Shown piece by piece: positions 57,011 through 64,000 of a stretch of DNA of 64,000 nucleotides (positions are counted from its first letter, which is position 1; each line of letters begins with the position of its first letter). This stretch comes from Acanthosepion lycidas (taxonomy: Eukaryota; Mollusca; Cephalopoda; Sepiida; Sepiidae). The stretch is from assembly GCA_963932145.1 (NCBI GenBank), contig OZ010578.1:16281111-16345110 (forward strand), in the 5' to 3' direction. Position numbers and translations under genes: made by a program. The notes under the pieces are model-generated. The model saw nothing but the letters and a program-made list of their open reading frames with translations, was not told the origin of the DNA and searched no databases.

Positions 57011-57370
57011 CACGGAAATTCTGCTATGGACCCCTCTCAGTGACTGTTTTGCTTTGCTCTTTCGTGTCTCATTTTTTTCCATGAGAACAATCAACGAAGA
57101 TCGTGCTACGCATGTACTTGAAGGTCTATTTATAAAGCAATTTGATTGGCCAAGCATATTGGTAATCCTCTTGTGTTAAGAAATCACAATCATTTTGAAA
57201 GGTCTTTGTTTTGACCCCGTGACAAGAAATCAACCAAGTATATAGCCCTTCATCCAGACCATTGATCCAATGAGAAAGCATATTCGATGTTGAAAACGAC
57301 TCTAGCTAGTACAAATCTTGTTTTGGTTCTCTGTGTCATGCTAGAATGTTTTAATCCTCTGAGTCCATCT
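57011..57370. other. Region without clear feature
   Basis: Probably an extension of the RTE fragment to its right, but no motif is readable. Confidence 0.35.
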
Positions 57371-57371
57371 A

Positions 57372-57915
57372 TAATGAATCATCCGTCCTTGCATGGAATA
57401 TTGCCGTCATATAAGGCCTAATGCTCCCGCTGTACGCCTCGAGCTCCTCGACAAAATCCAGAGACGAATATCCAAGATGATATCTCCTGATCTGGTATCT
57501 AGTCTACGAGACGTGGCTTTCCTCTGTCCCTTATACAAGTATTTTCACGGCAACTGTTCCGACGTGTTACTTTCGCTGGTTCCCAGACTTCATGAATTTA
57601 AGCGAGATACCAGGCTGGCATCTCGGCGCAACCCTTTCACTGTCTAAACGGTTAAATGAAAACATCTCTTCTACTCAAACAGCTTCTTCCCTCGCACTTC
57701 CTGTATGTGGAATTCCCTTCCCCTTACTTACTTCCCCCGATGACTATAATCTTTAAATATTCAAGTTTAATGTCAATCGACTTCTGACACCCGGATATTG
57801 TTCCCCGTCCTTCTCTATATCCTTTCCTCAAACATGACTCTTTACTAGTGTTACCAATCCTATGTAACCCCTTGCGTACTACTGGCATTTTCATAGGGTG
57901 TAATGCTTACAGGAT
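57372..57915 (+). pseudogene. LINE-A 3' fragment, plus strand
   Basis: TTGCATGGAATATTGCCGTCATA starts the match. The open part 57393-57647 reads LELLDKIQRRISKMISPDLV and SLVPRLHEFKRDTRLASRRN, homologous to 55620-55880. The 3' end TAGGGTGTAATGCTTA is at 57893-57910 with no long A tail. 5'-truncated. Confidence 0.8.
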
Positions 57916-57929
57916 AGAAACTCACCGTT

Positions 57930-58880
57930 GATGCTATCATGAATGAGTCGGATGTTATTTTCATAAGTTGGTTAATTCAGATTAGATATGTACGATTTAC
58001 CCAATGCTGTTTTCATGTCGCTGTCTTATGGAGAAGATAATACCTATGGATCAGTCTGAAGTCACATCGCGCCTCTGAGAGTTTCCGCGCAGAAACAGTC
58101 ATCAGTAAGTTGAAAAGAACTGGTGCCAAGGTCTCTCCGGAAATGGAAATGAAGGAGACAACACTGTTGTCTATATAGTTTGCTTTCTTTTTATTGTTCG
58201 CTTATAGAGAATCAGGTCATCGCGAAAGTCACCCGGCATCTTCTTGTGGTTTCCCTATATTCTCAGTAGTACTTCGTGAAAGACCAAGAGAGTTGCTGTC
58301 TACTGACTTCTATATTTCAACATTAATGTTAGTTGAATTTTTATGCAAAATAACTTCCTTGAACTCCGCCAGTACTCAGTTATCTGTCTGCAGGCAGTAG
58401 GTCCAGCTATTGAAGGTCTGTGGTGAATATTGCTGAACATGTATGGCCTGAATACAGCCTATTTTTTTTTAAATACTGTGTCATTCGAAGACAACAGCGG
58501 GACATTAGGCAGATCACCATGGACTCTAGACTACCTCACGGTAACGGAAACACATTTTGTCATTAAGATTGCCATCATAGGTTTGAAGATCCTCACCTCT
58601 GACTGCCACTCCTTGTCCTGTATCTCACGAATGTCCACCTGTAAGTTAGTCTCTTGTATCATGAACTTATCTCATTGGAAATGAACAATGGATCATTTTG
58701 CTACTCTGCATTTTGTTACTTCTTGAATGGATTCGTTGTTTTCGTAAATCATGTTCTGATGTCCTCTGACCTTTGGCCCTGGCACATCCTGTTTCTGTGA
58801 TGATATATTTGAAGGAAGTAGATTTGTTTCTAACATAATCAGAATGATTCAAACCTTCTTGGAAATTTTAATCCAGTGTG
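57930..58880 (-). pseudogene. Decayed RTE-like LINE RT, minus strand
   Basis: The minus strand at 58090-58180 reads YIDNSVVSFISISGETLAPV and LFNLLMTVSARKLSEARCD, resembling the RTE motif F.V..GVKQGC.LAP.LFNL....M. Upstream minus-strand pieces such as VDIREIQDKEWQSEV (near 58600) are weak. Many stops. Assignment is tentative. Confidence 0.45.
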
Positions 58881-59690
58881 TATCAGGAGTGAAATTAGCA
58901 TGGATCCTTCATCAGGGTTATGTAGGATACACAAATAATCTGATCTCAGTTGGTGTAAGGGAAGAAATGTGTAGATTCTTCTTAATCGTAACAAATATAT
59001 TATCAGTCCTGACTTTATAACTTTTTTATCAATCGCTCTTTCTTTATCTCACTCCATATAAATATGCTTGATTGAATAATATAGGCATATATCTATTTTT
59101 ATAATGATACTTTCCATTTAATCGGTTTCTTTATAAAAAAGAAATTCATCAAGGAAGACACTAGTTTTTCCTACCCAAGTGCTGTCGAAATCCTCCTTCG
59201 TTATCCTCAGCGGGGAATTTAAAAGACACACTTGATTTAATAATTTCAATTTTCCATGCCTTATTTCGTTTAATTAGCTTTATTTTTGGCTCCATTTTAT
59301 TAAATGCTCCAGATGTTTCTTTAATTTCATTTTCAATGGAATGTTTTAAATTATTTCTGGATTTCTTTCCGCTCATCACTTATTTTGATCTAATTTTCAG
59401 AAGGTTATACATCCCTTTACACTTTTCTCTTCAATTCTTTAAACTGGAATCTAATAACTTTAATGATTTTGCGCTTTTTCAAATATAACCTGAAAATACT
59501 TTGTAAATCAAATATTCTTCTATTCTTTTTAACCTTTCTCAATTTTTTTTTTTACGAAAGAAAATTTTAAAGTAATCTGTAAAATAGTTTAAATGAAGTT
59601 GTATCCTCTTGCCTCTTTGCATTTCCCGGCTTTATAGCATTTAGCTGTGTGAAGCCGAAATATCGCTGTTCCGATACCTGATATATTTTC
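58880..59690. other. AT-rich region without recognised gene
   Basis: A 72-codon minus ORF (59161-59379) is lysine-rich without a domain. Confidence 0.4.
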
Positions 59691-60120
59691 AATTATCTAA
59701 GCGTTGTTTACTCATTGGTATTTTTGTGATTCAAATTCTGCCAAGGGTTCTACTAAGACAAATGGAATTTCCTTGTAAAGTGCACATTGAAACAAAACGT
59801 ATAATAATTCCATTATTATTTTCTTTTCTTTTTTGTATTTTATCAATGAAACATCAGCCAATGCACATGTTAGTACTTTGTATGACCAATTCATGAAGTC
59901 GTTACTTGCAAATTGACCACATTTACTCGATTGGATTTAAATCAGGAAATTTTTCGAATAGTTTAGTACATTGATTTGCTCACTCATAAGATATGCCTGT
60001 GCGTTCGTGCAGTGTTAAAATTTCCGTACACTTTCTTGAAGTAACTTCCATCGCAGACAATGACCATAAGACAACTAAGCAACAGTAGAAACAATAATGT
60101 ATGGGCGTGAAAAAATTTGA
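59690..60120 (-). pseudogene. Tc1-like transposase C-terminal remnant
   Basis: The minus strand reads FEKFPDLNPIE, stop, MWSICK, stop, RLHELVIQS (59885-59960), matching the Tc1 motif SPDLNPIENLW..K..L around the last catalytic residue. Upstream minus pieces (TARTHRHIL near 60000) may be the DN.P.HTA.. region. Stops and frame changes throughout. Confidence 0.5.
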
Positions 60121-60630
60121 TGCAATCGTGGATGACGCAATATTTTTCAAGACCAAACAAATTTCATCATACACACCGAAAATACATTCATATTTCTGAA
60201 CACAACTGCGCAATAATGGAAGATAGTAATCGATTACACCTTGTCACCCCAGTGAGTCTAAAACTGACCTTGGGGTGAAAGAAAGGGAACTAAAGCGGTT
60301 GTTTCAGTTAATTTGCACAAGGGTGTAAATCCAAAGCGGTTTGTTATAATCAGCTGTTTTCAGTTAATGTATCATTTTATTACCAGTATCTGTGTAGAAG
60401 CAAAGTGCATCTGTTTTTTGCTTATGTGGAATCACTTTTGATCGTACTTATATTAAATTCATTTAGCAAAAATCGCACTTCCCGTCCGAAACTTAATCGA
60501 GAAAACGTAATTTCTTCCGGACGTTTTACTATGTTCTCCAATTCCTACTTTTCCACATACGAAATCAAAAGAACGATTCTGAAGGTAGAACCATACATCG
60601 TACAATCCGTTTGTTTTGTTTTTTTTACCG
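60121..60630. other. Region without recognised gene
   Basis: The 120-codon plus ORF at 60405-60767 is hydrophobic and runs into the minisatellite of the next repeat. It has no domain and is not supported. Confidence 0.4.
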
Positions 60631-61000
60631 TCATAAGTATTCTTATGGGTTATTTCATTCTAAAATTTAATTTTCTTTGGAGCATTAGTAAATTTTTACA
60701 TATATGCATTGCTGGATATATCTCTTTTCCTTACAAAAATATATTGTCACTAATATTTTTACTTTGAAAATTCATTGCTGGCAACTTAATTATGAAAATA
60801 TATTTCTAAACTTTCACAGTGTTTTGACTTCAGCATGTTGAATTCAATATTAGCCCATAACTTGACTCCTAAAAGGTGCTTTCACCCTGGGTCATGTTGT
60901 ACCTCGAATGACAGCAATTAAAAGCTGGTTATACGCTTCTCAAAACCTTCCGATTAGAGGCCTTGATGCCGGATGTAGTTAAGCGTCATACCCACGACAG
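60630..61000 (+). mobile_element. Composite minisatellite element, copy 3 (plus)
   Basis: Three or four minisatellite units (TTACAAAAATATATTGTCAC type, 60670-60805), the junction ACTTTCACAGTGTTTTGACT (60812-60831), then the conserved block AGGTGCTTTCACCCTGGGTC ... CGCTTCTCAAAACCTTCCGA ... GCCGGATGTAGTTAAGCGTC ending near 60995. Colinear with copy 2 and inverse to copy 1. Confidence 0.65.
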
Positions 61001-61114
61001 CGCACGATGCGTAGATATGAGCATTTTATTTATTTCGATTGAAATGAACAGGATTACCTAGAAGACGGTGTGTATGATTTTCAAACCAATAAATGAGAAA
61101 CTTTCTTACAGATA

Positions 61115-61450
61115 TTTTATATCATTTCACCCCAACCGAAGTAATAAATTCACGCAAGCGGAGTACATAATTTTTAGAGAATAGAAGAAAAAACAGTATT
61201 AAGGAGAGAGAACAATAAAAGAACTGGAATTAAGCTGACTGAAGATAATGATTGACATTACATTCAATTTTTTGAGGATCAATCTTGATTGGGAAGAATG
61301 AAAAATATAGAGAATTTTACAAGCGAGTAATGCGAGAGAAGAAAATATTGTCAAATTGTGAAAAAGAAATAGCCACTTAATTCCTCATAATGTAATGGAG
61401 AATAACAATTTTAGTAGCGTTGGTGTTTCAGTGAATATTGAAGTTTAAGA
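61115..61450 (-). mobile_element. LINE-A 3' fragment, minus strand
   Basis: TTTCACCCCAACCGAAGTAA is the reversed 3' end; GATAATGATTGACATTACATTC and GATTGGGAAGAATG follow in LINE-A order. It decays beyond about 61450. Confidence 0.55.
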
Positions 61451-61627
61451 GAGAATAACTTGGAAACTGATTATTAAATTATGCATGTACATACGTACAT
61501 GTTTTTGGTTCTTTCTTTTTTTATAACTTTTTTTTCTTTTGGTATTTGTTTGATTATTTGCTAGTCATGACACCGAAGGTTTTCCGAACCAGCATGATTT
61601 CTTATACGTATAAGATTATTAGTATTA

Positions 61628-61695
<68 letters not shown>
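61628..61695. repeat. (TA)n microsatellite
   Basis: About 33 TA units, about 30 bp from the 3' end of a minus-strand SINE-A. Confidence 0.97.
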
Positions 61696-61701
<6 letters not shown>

Positions 61702-61724
61702 ATATCATATAAAAAATTATCGAA

Positions 61725-61815
61725 TATATTCATCTAGTCTAGAAGAATCCTCAACAGAATGCACAAGATGGCCCTTTCGACCTATTTAAGACTCATTGCT
61801 GAGCTGGGTCAAACT
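61725..61815 (-). mobile_element. SINE-A 3' fragment, minus strand
   Basis: Reversed: GCAATGAGTCTTAAATAGGTC, GAAAGGGCCATCTTGTGC, then TTGAGGATTCTTCTAGACTAGATGAAT. The hammerhead skeleton is visible but CTGATGA is mutated. Next to it (61800-61850) lies a short GGGTCAAACT-type tandem repeat. Confidence 0.65.
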
Positions 61816-61894
61816 GGGTCAAACTAAGTTTAGTTGGGTCAAGCAGGGATATACAAGAGATAGAATTTTAAGGAATTAGAATAATCAATAAAGT

Positions 61895-61950
61895 AATTCA
61901 TCGAGTCTAGAAGAATTCTCAACAAAATACAGAAAGCACTATATCGAGTC
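61895..61950 (-). mobile_element. SINE-A 3' end scrap, minus strand
   Basis: TAATTCATCGAGTCTAGAAGAATTCTC..CAAAATAC.GAAAGCACT is the reversed SINE-A 3' terminus. Only about 55 bp survive. Confidence 0.55.
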
Positions 61951-62039
61951 TATTCAGTTTCTAATGATGGAGCGGCGTTATGAATACTTGGATGAGTATC
62001 ACCACGGAATTTGTGATTAGCGGCATTCTACCGAGTCTA

Positions 62040-62215
62040 TTCAGTTTCGTCTTCGTCACCGAGGCCCGTTGGTTCAGTTGGTATGAAGCTTTCGAAACGG
62101 TCCGTGTTCGATTCTCGGTAGTGGATGCGCACTGATGATGAGTACCAAAAATAGGATGAAACGGCCGTCCAGTGCTTTCTGCATTCTTTTGAGGATTCTT
62201 CTAGACTCGATGATT
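62040..62215 (+). mobile_element. SINE-A, full head and 3' end, mutated hammerhead
   Basis: GCCCGTTGGTTCAGTTGGTATG (A-box region, 62046-62067) and GTGTTCGATTCTCGG (B box, 62104-62118) form a tRNA-like head. The hammerhead region follows: GCACTG, ATGATGA, GTACC..., GGAT, GAAACGGCCGTC, CAGTGC. The 3' end is GATTCTTCTAGACTCGATGA. The first core C is A, and stem II has lost pairing, so this copy should not cleave, although stem I and the cleavage strand are intact. Confidence 0.8.
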
Positions 62216-62261
62216 TACTATATTGACCATTCTAATTCTTCAAAATTCCAACATATTTATA

Positions 62262-62362
62262 TTAGGTTGGTTCAAAAATAATGACGTAATAATGTCGTTT
62301 TTTGACGTTAAAAATAAGTCAAAAAACGACATTATTACGTCATTATTTTTGCACCAACCTAA
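62262..62362. mobile_element. MADE1-like mariner MITE, copy 5 (101 bp)
   Basis: TTAGGTTGGTTCAAAAATAA (one change from the usual end) and CCAACCTAA enclose the palindrome TGTCGTTTTTTGACG...CGTCAAAAAACGACA-like interior. TA flanks at 62260-62261 and 62363-62364. Confidence 0.92.
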
Positions 62363-62364
62363 TA

Positions 62365-62450
62365 CTTGTTCATATGGTATTTTATAGGTACAAATATTTA
62401 ATTAAATACTCTATTTATAATAAAACGGATTAACAACCATTTAGCTACGT
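62365..62450 (-). repeat. Family C 3' part, minus strand
   Basis: Reversed, the sequence GGTTGTTAATCCGTTTTATT ... TAAATATTTGTACCTATAAA matches family C at 62715-62775. It adjoins MITE copy 5. Confidence 0.55.
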
Positions 62451-62619
62451 AGGAAGCGTCTGGTTAGCAAGGTTAAATTACTGTTATAGAATTACAATCG
62501 TTCCATTATTTCTCACGAACATTCATATCTGCTTGATGTAAAAAATGATATGATATATTATGAAAGTACAGCAATTATTTTAATATATTTTATTTATAGG
62601 TTATGGTAAATTTTATAGC

Positions 62620-62815
62620 ACGTCCAGTTTTATGACGTTTCCGTGTAGATTACAGGTTCAATACCTGTCAGAGGCCCAAATTTTTCTTAGAAATTTCTCA
62701 TCCATTCAGGTCGATAAATGTTGTTAATCCTGTTTACATTAGCATTTAATTCAATATTTGTATCTATAAAATAACGTATAAGCAAAAAATATATTAAAAA
62801 GTAGTCAAACTTGGC
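62620..62815 (+). mobile_element. Family C element, plus strand, without MITE
   Basis: GATTACAGGTTCAATACCTGTC (B-box-like, 62650-62670), CATCCATTCAGGTCGATAAATG, then TTGTATCTATAAAATAACGTA. It matches 50985-51260 with the MITE removed. Confidence 0.55.
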
Positions 62816-62825
62816 TAATTTCATT

Positions 62826-62832
<7 letters not shown>

Positions 62833-62874
<42 letters not shown>
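62833..62874. repeat. (TA)n microsatellite, Tc1 target
   Basis: TA tract ending at the left terminus of the following Tc1 element. Confidence 0.95.
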
Positions 62875-62877
<3 letters not shown>

Positions 62878-64000
62878 TGTGGGAAAATAAATATTCGTAC
62901 GCATCAAAAATTGTATTTTGATAAATGTAAAAGCCTTAAATAAAACATATCTCGGCACATTTTATGTATAAAGACACATACTATTAAAAATAATAATACA
63001 CTTAATTAATTCTTATTCTAACAGAAATTAATGCATTTTTTAAAAAATTCTAACTCGTGAAAGAAGCATTCGTACAAATCAAGTATTAGAATAAAATAAT
63101 CAATTAATTAAGAAATCTAGAATGTTCTAGTAAAGTTATCAGTAATTATAGTTAACGCTATTAGCTATTATCAGAACATTCTGCAATTTCTAGTCTTACG
63201 AGAAGGTTCTAATAATGGCTGAAAATAAAGAATTGACTATTTCACAGAAACAACACATTTTGTCTCTTTGGAAAGATGGAACAGTTACAAAACGATTTCT
63301 AACAATCTGAATATTCCTTTTACTACAATTGCTTCGTTCATTGCAATGTTTAAAACTCGTAACAGCGTCGAAAACCAAAGACGAACAGGTGCTCCAAGGA
63401 AGATTTCTATAAGATCAGCAAGGATATTAGGACGCCAGATCCAACAAAATCCACAGGTTACCCGAGAAGAGCTGCAGGAATATCTGCGTACATTAGGGAT
63501 TAAAACGTACAATAAGTAATGAACTACACAAAAACAGTCTGAAATCACGCATCCCAATGAAGACTCCACTCCTTTTGAAACGACAAATAGATGCTAGGCA
63601 AAAATTCGTAAGAGAGTATAAGGATAAAGAATATTCGTTTTGGGAAAAAGTACTATGGACAGAGGAAATTAAAATAGAGTTGTTTCGTCATAATTATCGA
63701 AATCATGTGTGGAGGAAGGACGGTAAAACCAACTTACCAAAGAACACGTTGCCAACTGTAAAGTTTGGTGGTGGTAGTATCATGATCTGGGGATGTTTTT
63801 CTGCAAAAGGTGTTGGCAGAATATCAATAATAGTTGGCAAGATGAAAGCCGAAAGATACCCGAAAATCCTGCAAGACAATTTAATGCGTTCTGTTAAGAG
63901 ACTTCGGCTACCTCCTGATTGGATTTTCCAACTGGATAATGATCCTAAGCATACCGCTAGATCTACAAGGAAATGATCAGCTGAGAATAACGTTGATGTC
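62873..64000 (+). mobile_element. Tc1-like DNA transposon, left part (continues off window)
   Basis: The left terminal sequence AGTGTGTGGGAAAATAAATA begins inside a (TA)n tract. ATTCGTACGCATCAAA near 62898 and CATTCGTACAAATCAA near 63068 are direct repeats about 170 bp apart, the arrangement expected of an IR/DR-type Tc1 terminus. The transposase gene starts at 63215. The right end lies beyond the window. Confidence 0.8.
63215..64000 (+). pseudogene. Tc1-like transposase, frameshifted, catalytic Asp mutated
   Basis: Starts MAENKELTISQKQHILSLWK (63215). A frame change near 63285 leads to SNNLNIPFTTIASFIAMF, RRTGAPRKISIRSARILGRQ and VTREELQEYLRTLGI (helix-turn-helix and GRPR-like hook, to about 63515). 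A second frame change leads back to TISNELHKNSLKSRIPMKTP and EYSFWEKVLWTEEIKIELF (63640-63690). In Tc1 proteins this segment is W(S/T)DE.K.ELF; here the first catalytic Asp is Glu. KFGGGSIMIWGCFSAKGVGR and WIFQLDNDPKHTARSTRK follow with the second Asp intact. A TGA then replaces the expected Trp codon (63975), and SAENNVDV continues in frame to the window end. The product would be inactive. Confidence 0.88.

Noticed and set aside
60405-60767. 120-codon hydrophobic ORF
   Set aside because: Runs into the minisatellite of the composite repeat and has no counterpart in the other copies.
62040-62120. tRNA gene at the SINE-A head
   Set aside because: A and B boxes are present but the cloverleaf is degraded and the sequence continues into a SINE body found elsewhere in the window.

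Overview
This window looks like repeat-dense animal (metazoan) DNA, most likely from a cephalopod or another mollusc. The signs are low GC, dozens of long (TA)n, (CA)n and (TATC)n microsatellites, tRNA-derived SINEs, many decayed non-LTR retrotransposons and several Tc1/mariner-type elements. The cephalopod assignment is inference from this repeat style, not from a host gene. There is a 200-N assembly gap at 52614-52813. I found no host exon, rRNA or functional tRNA that I could defend. All recognisable coding sequence belongs to mobile elements, and nearly all of it is broken. All alignments were made by eye.

Layout. 1-2.7 kb: long minus-strand LINE (LINE-A, Jockey/CR1-like endonuclease plus reverse transcriptase). 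3-7.5 kb: SINE-B, microsatellite, an internally deleted mariner, an RTE-like C-terminal zinc finger, and a tandemly duplicated LINE end. 7.5-12.8 kb: AT-rich, with a 30-bp tandem array. 12.9-17.1 kb: LINE fragments, one split by a SINE-B with perfect target-site duplications, and two LINE-A copies tail to tail. 18-25.9 kb: microsatellites, two repeat families carrying hammerhead-ribozyme architecture, a MADE1-like MITE, and a LINE-A fragment split by a 641-bp insertion. 26.4-33.9 kb: a composite repeat (minisatellite plus conserved flank) in two copies, one interrupted by another LINE, with an LTR/PBS-like region between them. 34.6-38.8 kb: mariner remnant and a Tx1-like LINE. 39-47.6 kb: microsatellites, LINE fragments, a 696-bp pogo/Tigger-like element, and MITEs. 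48-52 kb: 36-bp tandem array, Penelope-like RT fragment, SINE-A copies, and a filled/empty MITE insertion site. 53-58.9 kb: the best-preserved LINE-A, flanked by RTE-type fragments. 59-64 kb: Tc1 remnants, a third composite repeat, a SINE-A cluster, and a Tc1 transposon running off the right edge.

How the parts relate. The most notable pattern is that several short non-coding families share a CTGANGA - hairpin - GAAAY skeleton typical of hammerhead ribozymes. In one tRNA-derived SINE (SINE-A, 21130-21176) every core position and all three stems are intact. These families often end directly in (TA)n tracts, and such tracts are also the landing sites of TA-targeting MITEs and Tc1 elements. This suggests one layered process: ribozyme-bearing retroelements seed AT microsatellites, and DNA transposons then insert into them.
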